Source of the DNA: DSVQ01 sp964484765
GTDB lineage: Bacteria > Planctomycetota > Planctomycetia > Planctomycetales > Planctomycetaceae
Direction: 5' to 3'
NCBI GenBank assembly: GCA_964484765.1
Contig: CAZAGI010000037.1
Coordinates: 1-64,000 of the forward strand
DNA: 64,000 nucleotides
This document shows positions 53,308-61,571 of the stretch, piece by piece (the stretch's first letter is position 1; every line of letters starts with the position of its first letter). The position numbers were made by a program, and so were the translations under genes. The notes beneath the pieces were generated by a model. The model did no database searches. It was not told where the DNA came from and worked only from the letters and a program-made list of their open reading frames with translations.

Positions 53308-54342
53308 ATGAAAGTCATCACGCAATTGATCCGTCACTTCTGGGAGCGCGGGGCACTCTCGGCGGACGAAGTGGAATACCTGCTGCGGCACGGCTTTGCC
53401 CGCAAGCAGGATGTCCCGGGCTTTCAATTCTCGAAGTCGCAAACGGTCGCCCCACCACCGCCCGAGGAGTACGAGCCTCCCGAACCACCCACGGAGTTGG
53501 AAATCGTGGAAGAGTCGCTGGTGCGCCGTCACACGGTGCGCCGCACCACGAATGAGCCGCATCCGAGGGAGTTGAAGGTCGAGGAACTTCAGGAGCGCGT
53601 TCGCGATGAGTTTGCCCGCCGCATGACCGACCTGCAGAGCATTCTGGCTTTGGGATCGCGGATTCAATCGGTAAAAACGTGGCAGGAATCGGTTGCGGTT
53701 CTGCGTTCGATTCCCCCGGAACGCTTTCATACGGAGATGTGCGCCGGCTTGCAGCAGGGCCGCGTGCTGCTGGGCGATCTGTGGCAGGCGACCGATGCTG
53801 AAGCGTTTCATCGGCTGATCTCCGAGGACGAAGCGCACGGACAGGCGGCGCGAGCTTTTCTTGCCTTGCTGATCACCGCGCAACCGCCCCAACTCGGAAA
53901 GTATGTTTGGATTTTGCGGCTCGATGAGGCACAGGCCGTGATGAATCTGCGCGTCGTGCATGGACGCGTGCTGGCCAGCCTGTGCCGGCTCTACCGGGAA
54001 AACCGCCTGCTGCTGACACGCGCGCTGAGCGCGAATCGGGACGTCGTGCAGATCTGGTCGCTGATCCTGTTATACAACGCTCATCGCGATCCGCTGCTCG
54101 GCGACGCGCCCGATTACGGCGTTGAGTACGGTCCGCTGGCGCTGCCGAGCGAGCAGGTCTGGCGCGCGGCCTGGACGAATGCCCTGGGGATGGACCGGTC
54201 TTTGATCTCGAAATTCCTGATGGCGTGCTACGATGAGAGCGAACGAACCGAGATGGAGCGCGACGATTCCTGCCGCCGGGCGCTGATGTGTCCTGTCGGC
54301 TGGCACATTCCGGATGAAGTCCCATCCCCTTTGGAAAACTGA
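53308..54342 (+). CDS. Unknown protein of the TIR/MoxR operon
   Basis: A 344-residue protein with no recognised family. The N-terminal helical segment (VITQLIRHFWERGALSADEV) looks like a small wHTH or scaffold element. It is followed by a proline/glutamate-rich linker (PPPPEEYEPPEPPTELEIVE) and a mostly helical C-terminal domain of about 240 residues (SILALGSRIQSVKTW to the end). No signal peptide or membrane span is present. It begins 63 bp after the TIR gene and ends six bases before the first MoxR gene. In MoxR-vWA systems an accessory third component is common, and this may be such a component or an adaptor to the polymerase-like protein. Confidence 0.7.
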   Translation: MKVITQLIRHFWERGALSADEVEYLLRHGFARKQDVPGFQFSKSQTVAPPPPEEYEPPEPPTELEIVEESLVRRHTVRRTTNEPHPRELKVEELQERVRDEFARRMTDLQSILALGSRIQSVKTWQESVAVLRSIPPERFHTEMCAGLQQGRVLLGDLWQATDAEAFHRLISEDEAHGQAARAFLALLITAQPPQLGKYVWILRLDEAQAVMNLRVVHGRVLASLCRLYRENRLLLTRALSANRDVVQIWSLILLYNAHRDPLLGDAPDYGVEYGPLALPSEQVWRAAWTNALGMDRSLISKFLMACYDESERTEMERDDSCRRALMCPVGWHIPDEVPSPLEN

Positions 54343-54348
54343 GCCTCC

Positions 54349-55374
54349 ATGAGCGATGCCGGCAGTCGACTGGAAGAAACCGTCACCCTCAGCCAGGCCA
54401 ACGAATTGATCCAGTGCCTGGCTGCGCGAGAAAGCTTGCTGCTTCTTTCTCCGCCCGGCGTCGGTAAATCCGACACGGTGATTCAGGCAGCTCAGGCGGC
54501 CGGGTTGCCCTGCCGTTCGCTGCTGGGAACTCAGATTGCTCCGGAAGATGTCAGCGGCGTCCCGCGGATCGTGGGCGAGCGTTCGGTGTTCTGCCCGCCG
54601 CGTGTGCTGTTGCCGGAATCGAACGAACCGTTCTGCTTGTTCCTGGACGAATTGCCGGCCTGCACGCCCGATATCCAAAAAGCGTTCTATTCCTTGTTGC
54701 TGGAACGACGGATCGGGGAGCACCATCTTCCGGAGGGTTCCTGGGTGGTCGCCGCAGGAAATCGGGTGGAGGACCGGGCCCTGGTGAGAACGATCAGCAG
54801 TGCGCTGCTGAATCGCGTGCTCGTGTTGAACGTGCGCGTGGACGTCGGCGAGTGGACGGAATGGGCCAAAACTCATTCCATCGATTCCGCCGTTGTCGCC
54901 TATATCGTTGATTTTCCTGACGCTCTGTTACGGCCCGTTCCGAAGGAACCGGTCCCGTTCTCGACGCCGCGCGCGTGGGCGCTGTTGTCCGAAGCGTTGC
55001 GTCTGGGAATCGATGAAGCCGATCGTCGGCAGTTGTCGAAGAGCGAGCTATCGAAAGTCTGCCGGGCCTTATGCGGTGGGCGCATCTCCGCCGAGGAAGT
55101 CAATCGGTTTTCCAACTACTGGATCATCAGCCAGTATGCCCCGGGTGAGCTGGAAGAGTCTGGGTACAACAACCTCTTGAACCAGCAGACTTGCGATCTT
55201 TCGCTGTCGCAGCGGGCAATCAATGCCTTGCAGGAACTGGGATTGACCACGCTCATCGATCTCGTCGTTCGCGATCGAAAGTCGCTGCTCAGCCGCGGGC
55301 TGGATGCGATGCGACTGGACGAAATTGAGGAAAGCCTGGGCCGCAAAGGGCTGTGGCTGGGAATGACCTTCTAG
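54349..55374 (+). CDS. MoxR-type AAA ATPase with C-terminal RNA polymerase alpha-CTD-like domain
   Basis: A 341-residue protein. The MoxR/RavA-type AAA core has Walker A PPGVGKSD (35-42), Walker B CLFLDELPA (D100, E101) and sensor 1 in AAGNRVEDR (N138). The last 58 residues match the RNA polymerase alpha C-terminal domain: LSLSQRAINALQELGL, LIDLV, LDEIEESL and a final GLWLGM like the GLSLGM of E. coli alpha. R289 and N292 align with alpha R265 and N268, which contact DNA. The GKKS hairpin is not conserved. MoxR ATPases normally remodel or load metal on partner proteins, often with vWA proteins. It starts six bases after the previous stop. Confidence 0.85.
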   Translation: MSDAGSRLEETVTLSQANELIQCLAARESLLLLSPPGVGKSDTVIQAAQAAGLPCRSLLGTQIAPEDVSGVPRIVGERSVFCPPRVLLPESNEPFCLFLDELPACTPDIQKAFYSLLLERRIGEHHLPEGSWVVAAGNRVEDRALVRTISSALLNRVLVLNVRVDVGEWTEWAKTHSIDSAVVAYIVDFPDALLRPVPKEPVPFSTPRAWALLSEALRLGIDEADRRQLSKSELSKVCRALCGGRISAEEVNRFSNYWIISQYAPGELEESGYNNLLNQQTCDLSLSQRAINALQELGLTTLIDLVVRDRKSLLSRGLDAMRLDEIEESLGRKGLWLGMTF

Positions 55375-55398
55375 CGCACCGGGAACAACGAAATTTCC

Positions 55399-56415
55399 AT
55401 GAGCGATCAAACCATCACCTTGAGCCGAGCGAAGTCGTTCATTTCCCGACTGGCGGCGCAGCAGAGCCTGTTGCTGGTCTCGGCACCCGGTGTCGGCAAG
55501 TCGGACCTGATCCGCCAGGCCGCCGCAGAGGCCGGGCTGGAATGTCGTTCTTTGCTCGGAACGCAGATCGCTCCCGAAGATGTCAGCGGCATTCCACGAA
55601 TCCTGGGCGAGCGTTCGGTCTTCTGCCCGCCGCGTTTTCTGTTACCAGAAGATGGCAAGCCGTTCTGCCTGTTTCTCGATGAGCTACCTGCATCGCCGCC
55701 GGATATTCAGAAAGCGTTTTATGCGCTGCTCCTGGAGCGGCGAATCGGAGAGTTTCCCTTGCCGGCGGGAAGCTGGGTGGTCGCGGCAGGTAACCGCACG
55801 GTTGATCGCGCACTCGTGCGGTCGATGAGTTCTGCCCTGGTCAACCGCGTGCTGGTGCTGCATGTGGAAGTCAATCGCCGGGAATGGATGATCTGGGCGA
55901 AAGCCAACGGCATTCGTTCGGAGATTCTGGCGTTCATCACTTACATGCCGGAATCGCTGATGCGGCCCGTGCCGCGCGATCCGGTGCCGTTTTCCACGCC
56001 GAGAGCCTGGGCCTCGTTGTCGCGAGCGCTGGACCTTGTGGAACAAGCGGGCAAGTTGACCAACGAAATCCGCCGGGCGCTGGCCTTCGGCCGGGTGACT
56101 TCTGAAGACGCTGCCGTGTATTGCGCGCTGGCGGAAGAAAGTTTGGGCAACCTGCATCCCATCGAAGTCTATTTTGAATCGCCGGAAAAACTGCCCAGTG
56201 AAGATACGGCGCGGTGGTTTATCATCAATCAATTGCGGCACTGGATCCAGAAACGTGAACTGCCGGAATTTGATCCACTTCAAGTCAATTCTTTCCTGGC
56301 CTCTTTACCGAGTGAGTTTCGGTTCGCGGTGATGGTGGATCTGGTCGACCGCTGGGCCGAGATGGGGGCTTCGACAACGATGTTGGAAGCTCTGCGGGAG
56401 GTGACCGGACTGTGA
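55399..56415 (+). CDS. MoxR-type AAA ATPase, second copy
   Basis: A 338-residue paralogue of the preceding MoxR, sharing long identical strings (CRSLLGTQIAPEDVSG, PDIQKAF, LLLERRIGE, SWVVAAGNR). Walker A is APGVGKSD and Walker B is CLFLDELPA. It lacks the alpha-CTD-like tail and instead ends in a helical region (RWFIINQLRHWIQKRELPE). The pair arose by tandem duplication, probably allowing a hetero-oligomeric ring. It starts 24 bp after the first MoxR, and its end overlaps the next start (GTGA), so it is coupled with the vWA/metallopeptidase gene. Confidence 0.9.
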   Translation: MSDQTITLSRAKSFISRLAAQQSLLLVSAPGVGKSDLIRQAAAEAGLECRSLLGTQIAPEDVSGIPRILGERSVFCPPRFLLPEDGKPFCLFLDELPASPPDIQKAFYALLLERRIGEFPLPAGSWVVAAGNRTVDRALVRSMSSALVNRVLVLHVEVNRREWMIWAKANGIRSEILAFITYMPESLMRPVPRDPVPFSTPRAWASLSRALDLVEQAGKLTNEIRRALAFGRVTSEDAAVYCALAEESLGNLHPIEVYFESPEKLPSEDTARWFIINQLRHWIQKRELPEFDPLQVNSFLASLPSEFRFAVMVDLVDRWAEMGASTTMLEALREVTGL

Positions 56416-57812
56416 ATGCGCCGGAAAACCAGACGCCCGCGCAACCTTCTCCGGAGCAGATGACGCCGGAGCAACGGCTCGTTCGCCGCGCCGTGCATCG
56501 CTCCCTGGAAGCGCTGCGCCTGGCCTCGGCCAGCTTGCCGCATTTGTCGGGTCTGTCACGGCTCTGCCGCGTCAAGGCGACTTTCGATGTCAACGTCGCC
56601 GCGGTCGGTGCTTCGGGACTGATCATCGTTCAGCCGGACCTGTTCGCCAAGATGCCCCTGGGGGATGCGGCCTTCATTCTGGCGCACGAACTCATGCACT
56701 TGGCGCTCGACACGCATGGCCGGACCGGTGATACGAATCCCTTGCTGGGCAACTTCGCGCACGATTACATCATCAACGATATTCTCTGTGAGGAACTGGA
56801 GCGGGACGAACCTCCGCTGGGTGGATTGCAAATGCCGTCTGCGCGCGAGAAGTCGTTTGAAGAACTGTGCGTGGAACTCGCCAAGGGGGCGTCCCGATCA
56901 GGTGATGATGACAGTTGCTGGACGATCGACCCGAACGACGGCCTGTGGCCGGGCGCTGGTCAACCCCCTCCACCGACGGCGATGGGTCGGGCGTTGGCCG
57001 ACGCCGGACTGGCTCCGCCGCAGCCGGAGCCCCAGCGTCCGCGCCCGAAAGACGACCGGCTCCGTCGCGGCGACCTGTTGTCCCCCGAAATGGAGCAGCA
57101 ACTCGAGCCGGAGTTGTCGCCGAGCCTGCGGAAATCCGTACAGGAAAGAGTCCGCAAGGCAGCAGCCAAGGCCGCCAGCCTTGCTGAATTGAAGAAGAAA
57201 ATGCAGGAGGCACAAGGCGCGCCCACCGATTCCACAGAACCGCAACGGCACGATGCGATGCTGGAAGCGCTGCATGCGGCCTACGACACGCCGTGGCAAT
57301 TGGCGCTGCAGCGCTGGATGGACGCCGTAGCCCCGGGCGAACGGACTTACGCCCGGCCATCGAGACGCGGGGCGGACCGAGGCGACGTCGTCCTGCCGGG
57401 CCGCCGGCGCGAAGGCTGGACGTTGCATGTGATTCTCGATACCAGCGGGTCCATGGAAGCGCATCTCGGGCGTGCACTCGGCGCGATTGCCCATTTCTGC
57501 ACGTCCGCCGGGGTTTACGACATCCATCTCGTGCAATGCGACGTCGAAGTCACCAAAGATGACTGGCTGGAGCCAAGCGAACTCGATCGCTATCAGATTC
57601 GAGGCTTCGGCTACAGCGACATGGCTCCGGCGATGCAACACTTCCGCGAAGATCCTGAAATCACGTCCGTGATCATGCTCACAGACGGCTACATCGACAT
57701 CCTGGCCGATGAGCCGCCGTATCGCATGCTGTGGGTCTTGCTCGGCGATATCGACATGAGCTTTCGACCGCCCTATGGCGATGTCGTTTATCTGCCGACT
57801 TCAGCCAGTTGA
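56412..57812 (+). CDS. DUF2201-type protein: HExxH metallopeptidase-like plus vWA-like domain
   Basis: A 466-residue protein. The N-terminal half is a metallopeptidase-like domain with HELMH at residues 92-96. A proline-rich, then charged helical linker follows. The C-terminal half is a vWA-like domain with MIDAS residues in DTSGSM (D343, S345, S347) and LTDGYID. This DUF2201 architecture typically occurs next to MoxR ATPases, and the MoxR/vWA pair is the core of several NTP-dependent conflict systems. The start is GTG overlapping the MoxR stop. A strong terminator follows the gene, ending the operon. Confidence 0.9.
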   Translation: MNAPENQTPAQPSPEQMTPEQRLVRRAVHRSLEALRLASASLPHLSGLSRLCRVKATFDVNVAAVGASGLIIVQPDLFAKMPLGDAAFILAHELMHLALDTHGRTGDTNPLLGNFAHDYIINDILCEELERDEPPLGGLQMPSAREKSFEELCVELAKGASRSGDDDSCWTIDPNDGLWPGAGQPPPPTAMGRALADAGLAPPQPEPQRPRPKDDRLRRGDLLSPEMEQQLEPELSPSLRKSVQERVRKAAAKAASLAELKKKMQEAQGAPTDSTEPQRHDAMLEALHAAYDTPWQLALQRWMDAVAPGERTYARPSRRGADRGDVVLPGRRREGWTLHVILDTSGSMEAHLGRALGAIAHFCTSAGVYDIHLVQCDVEVTKDDWLEPSELDRYQIRGFGYSDMAPAMQHFREDPEITSVIMLTDGYIDILADEPPYRMLWVLLGDIDMSFRPPYGDVVYLPTSAS

Positions 57813-57831
57813 ACGTGTGGTCGCACACCGG

Positions 57832-57870
57832 AAAAGCCCGGCATTTTCTGAAATGCCGGGCTTTTGTTTT
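57832..57870 (+). terminator. Strong intrinsic terminator ending the RNAP-like/TIR/MoxR operon
   Basis: A perfect 15-base stem (AAAAGCCCGGCATTT / AAATGCCGGGCTTTT) with loop TCTG is followed by GTTTTT. It lies 19 bases after the vWA gene stop. The stem also carries AAAA at its left end, so it can terminate the convergent 57.9-kb gene on the other strand. Confidence 0.95.
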
Positions 57871-57891
57871 TGCCTCTTCGCCGTTGTTCGC

Positions 57892-58218
57892 TCAGGGGAA
57901 TTCGCGATGAAATAATTCCAAAGCTTTCTGAGTAAACTTTTTCTCATCGGTCCATTCATCCGAGCACACGTGGTTGCGATGCGTGCCTCCCAAATAAGAA
58001 CAGAGGAAATGGCTGCCGCCGCCCATCTCCGCATTCAACTCGTTCTCCTCTGCCGCCACGTAGAAGCACGGTCGGCCGTTGGGATCCAGAAACTCCATGA
58101 CGTACCCGTACCGAAGCAAACCCGCGGGAACCACATCTGTAAATAAAGTCGCCTCGTAATCTTCCAGGGGAAATGTCGCCACAGCGCGCGCTGACAGAAT
58201 GGCCGGTCGATACATCAT
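57892..58218 (-). CDS. Small protein of unknown function, coupled to WD40 gene
   Basis: A 108-residue soluble protein with alternating strands (YEATLFTDVVPAGLLRYGYV, NGRPCFYVAAEEN) and a helical end (KKFTQKALELFHREFP). No family was recognised. Its first ATG overlaps the WD40 stop (ATGATG, with TGA inside), so it is translationally coupled to the two STAND/WD40 genes upstream and is likely part of that operon. The convergent operon and shared terminator lie just downstream. Confidence 0.6.
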   Translation of the reverse strand: MMYRPAILSARAVATFPLEDYEATLFTDVVPAGLLRYGYVMEFLDPNGRPCFYVAAEENELNAEMGGGSHFLCSYLGGTHRNHVCSDEWTDEKKFTQKALELFHREFP

Positions 58219-61200
58219 TTTCTCCCGGAATTTGAAGTTCCGAACAATGCGGCTAACAGTTTATCCCACCAGGTTCCGGTCGGCTTCACTGGTTGTTTAC
58301 CTCGTAGCGAATCGTCGGTGACCTCTAGTGTTGCCTTGGGTTCGATTTCGAGCCGCAACAGATTGAGCCGATACTGCGACAAGCCAGCCCAGGTTCGATC
58401 GATGCCGGTCGCTATTAACGATTTCAACGGATCGGGATACCACGCGACATCCTTTTGAGAAGCCGCATGGAAGAAAGTTGCTTCGACACCAGTTCGTCGC
58501 GCCAACAGGGGCGATTTTTGTGCAATCGACTTCAGATCCACAATACCAGTGGCCTTGCTTACCAGGGACTGAGTGGAGATGTCGAACTCGTGCATGACGT
58601 CGTGATAGGCGGTGCTGAGAATTCGCAATCCGTCTTCTGAGAAGGCAAGGGATTCGACCCCCTGCTTCGGTTGCGACAGCACGGCAATTTGAGTTCGTGT
58701 TTCCATGTCCCAGATTCGGAGAACGCCGCCGCCATCTCCCGTCGCCAGTCGGAGTCCATCAGGGGAAAAAGTTAACTCCATAACCTCTCGTTCGTGTCCG
58801 CGGAGCACCTGCGTTTCGGTGTATGTGTTGCCGTCCCAGAGTCGCACGGTACAGTCACTGGACCCGGTGGCAATCCGATTGCCGTCGGGCGACCAGCCGA
58901 TGCACTGCACTCGCTTCTCGTGTCCTCGCAGCACGCCGAGTGGCTCCGGTGCGGCATAGGCGCTCCAGATCGTAACCATGGCATCATGAATGACCGCGAT
59001 GCTGCCACCACGGGATGATTTCTGAATGAGCGACGGTTTACGGTCCAATCGGGCAGCAATCACGATTTCCTCCCCATGATAGGGGAGAAATGTGCGCAAC
59101 GTGAGATCATCCAATACGGCGGCCGGATCTCCCGGGCGCGCGGACGCGGGACTTGCTGAACTCGGATGGTAAGAAGCGATTGGACCCCAACCGTCTGGAC
59201 CCGTTTGTCGAAAGCAGGTCAATTGCGTGCCGAGTGCGGTCGAGGCGTCCCAAATCCAAGTTCCAGCGAGCACATGCCGCCCGTCTTCCGTCAGCTCAAA
59301 TTTGGATGCGAAGCATTTTTCTCCGCGAACTTCCTTCGGTTGAGACACCAGGACTTCGCCTCGCACGTTCCAGATGCGGATTGTCCGATCACTCGAGCAA
59401 CTGGCGATTTGTGTTCCGCTCGGCGAATAGGCGATGCACGAAACTGAATCCTGATGTCCTGTCAGCAGGATCGCGCACTGCCGGGTGATCAAATTCCAGA
59501 TCGTGATCGAATTGCTGCTGTCGGCGACCGCAATCGCGATCGCATTACCTTGCGGAGCGAATGAGAGCGTCGAGGCACGGTCTCCCAACACCACCAATCC
59601 GGCGTTGGGGTCACCCGCCGGGTTCCAGACACGGATCGCCGAAGATGACCCGCTGTAGAACCGGGTTCCATCATCATGAAACGCAACGGAATGAATTTCG
59701 TTGTTATGCCCCTGAAATGTTGCGAGTAACTTTTGGGTCGCAGTCTCCCAGACGCGCACCGATTTGTCGGCACTGCCGGCCACCAACAACGACCCGTCGG
59801 GTGAAAACGCCACGCTCGTAATTTTGCCTTCATAAGGCGGCAAGGTTGTGTCACCGGGCAGGAAGGCGCGTTCCATGCCGTCGGCCGCATTCCAGATTCG
59901 AGCCGTATTGTCTTCCGACCCGCTCGCAATCCAGGCACCATCGCGGGAGACGGTGAGCGCGATCACTTTCCCGCGATGTCCGTCGAGTCGACGGCCGAAC
60001 GCCGCGGCACTGGTTTCCTGCACGCGGATACTGCCGTCTTCGCAGCCGCAAAGCAGCCGGCCATCCGGTAAACAGGCCAGAACTTCCACCTTTGAATCTA
60101 ACTCGGCAAAGGCGGACGTCACCGCGCCGGATTCGACATTCCATAACCAAACGGTCTCGTAGCACGTCCCTGCGAGAGATTCGCCGTCAGCAGTGAATTT
60201 TGCCGCGGTGAACGTACTGTAAGACGAATTCGGCACACGCAGGTCATGCACGAGTGCAAGCGATGTGGCATCCCAAACCTTGAGTGAATAATCGAACGAG
60301 TAACTCGCAATCCGATCCCCCCCGGACGAAACATCGATTCCGAGAATACCTTCAGAATGAGCAACAAAATTGGCCCGTTCCGCGCCGGTTTCGGCATCGC
60401 AGATCCGCAGGCGGTGCTCGAAGTGCAAGGGATTCATTCCACGCTCGTAAAGCGGGAGACTCGACGATACCGCCATCCATTGGCAGCCGGGAGCCATTAC
60501 AAAATGATTGTCTAACGGGTCATGGTCCGGTTTGCGGTACTGAAAAATGGCGATTTCCGCACTGGGCCGTGTCGTCCACAGCCGGGTACCGCCATACATT
60601 CCCGCCACCAGCGAAGCTCCATCCGGCGAGAATTCAATGTCATTCGGACTCTCCTCCAGCATCCGTCTTAATGGAAGAATCTCTGAACCATCGCCGGCAT
60701 TCCAGACGCGAACCGTACGATCCTCCCAACCACTGGTGGCCAGTCGGCTGCCGTCCGGCGAACAGGCGAGGCATCTGACCTTCTCGAGGGCAATGGCGTA
60801 CTCTTCCTGATACGTCTGCATGTTCCAGCGACGGATCCTGGAATCGGCCGAAGCGCTGTAGAAAGACGCGCCGTCCGGAGAAAACACGATTCGATAAATC
60901 CAGGACTCGGCCGCGGAAATGATCCGCAACGGCGTCCGAGTCGCAGCGTCCCAACAAGCGATTCCCCCATTCTCGTTACCGGCGGCAATCGTCCGGCCGT
61001 CCGCTGACCAGGCCACGCAACTCCACTGGGTGAGCTGCCCCTCTAACAGTGCAACTTGCGCACCGGTGCGAGTATTCCATAGCCGTACAGAGTGATCGTA
61101 GGAAACGCTGACTATTTCCGTCTCATCGGGTGACCAGGCGATCGCTGCCACGTACTTTTCATGACCGGCGAGCACCAGACGCTGGCGGGTGCCCAGTTCC

Positions 61201-61547
61201 TGCGGCGGCGGACGCAGCGCTCGAATCCACGTAAAACCGGGAGTGCGTCGATTTTTTTCCTTCCGCCAGATTTCCAGCCAGGCCGACAGTTTCGTCCCGG
61301 GCCGATTCCACGCCACGTCCGCTGGCCAGCCACCGGGCGGTGCGAGATAATGCGGCTTCGCATCCGGGCTGTCGTGCCACCAGCCCGTGTTCCACAGGCA
61401 TTGAAACAAGGCTGTCGGATGCCGGTCGAGGAAATGCAAATCGCGGCGAATTGCTTCTAGCAGCAAGGAAAGCAACCGCCGATCTTTCTGTTCGGCGGGC
61501 ATTGCCTCCAAGGCTTCTTCCAGATCGTCAGCCAATTCAAAAATCAT
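58215..61547 (-). CDS. Large WD40-repeat protein
   Basis: A 1110-residue protein made almost wholly of WD40 repeats. I count about 17 units, of the form HEKYVAAIAWSPDETEIVSV, DHSVRLWN, GSEDNTARIWN and GSSDCTVRLWD, enough for two to three propellers. The first 120 residues are helical, with a segment (RRDLHFLDRHPTALFQCLWN) also found ahead of WD40 regions in other planctomycete proteins. It starts 24 bp after the STAND ATPase gene. In other systems the STAND and WD40 parts are a single protein, so here they are split across two genes. WD40 propellers usually act as the sensor or autoinhibitor. Confidence 0.88.
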   Translation of the reverse strand: MIFELADDLEEALEAMPAEQKDRRLLSLLLEAIRRDLHFLDRHPTALFQCLWNTGWWHDSPDAKPHYLAPPGGWPADVAWNRPGTKLSAWLEIWRKEKNRRTPGFTWIRALRPPPQELGTRQRLVLAGHEKYVAAIAWSPDETEIVSVSYDHSVRLWNTRTGAQVALLEGQLTQWSCVAWSADGRTIAAGNENGGIACWDAATRTPLRIISAAESWIYRIVFSPDGASFYSASADSRIRRWNMQTYQEEYAIALEKVRCLACSPDGSRLATSGWEDRTVRVWNAGDGSEILPLRRMLEESPNDIEFSPDGASLVAGMYGGTRLWTTRPSAEIAIFQYRKPDHDPLDNHFVMAPGCQWMAVSSSLPLYERGMNPLHFEHRLRICDAETGAERANFVAHSEGILGIDVSSGGDRIASYSFDYSLKVWDATSLALVHDLRVPNSSYSTFTAAKFTADGESLAGTCYETVWLWNVESGAVTSAFAELDSKVEVLACLPDGRLLCGCEDGSIRVQETSAAAFGRRLDGHRGKVIALTVSRDGAWIASGSEDNTARIWNAADGMERAFLPGDTTLPPYEGKITSVAFSPDGSLLVAGSADKSVRVWETATQKLLATFQGHNNEIHSVAFHDDGTRFYSGSSSAIRVWNPAGDPNAGLVVLGDRASTLSFAPQGNAIAIAVADSSNSITIWNLITRQCAILLTGHQDSVSCIAYSPSGTQIASCSSDRTIRIWNVRGEVLVSQPKEVRGEKCFASKFELTEDGRHVLAGTWIWDASTALGTQLTCFRQTGPDGWGPIASYHPSSASPASARPGDPAAVLDDLTLRTFLPYHGEEIVIAARLDRKPSLIQKSSRGGSIAVIHDAMVTIWSAYAAPEPLGVLRGHEKRVQCIGWSPDGNRIATGSSDCTVRLWDGNTYTETQVLRGHEREVMELTFSPDGLRLATGDGGGVLRIWDMETRTQIAVLSQPKQGVESLAFSEDGLRILSTAYHDVMHEFDISTQSLVSKATGIVDLKSIAQKSPLLARRTGVEATFFHAASQKDVAWYPDPLKSLIATGIDRTWAGLSQYRLNLLRLEIEPKATLEVTDDSLRGKQPVKPTGTWWDKLLAALFGTSNSGRK

Positions 61548-61571
61548 GCTGCGGTCTTCCTCATTCGTCCA

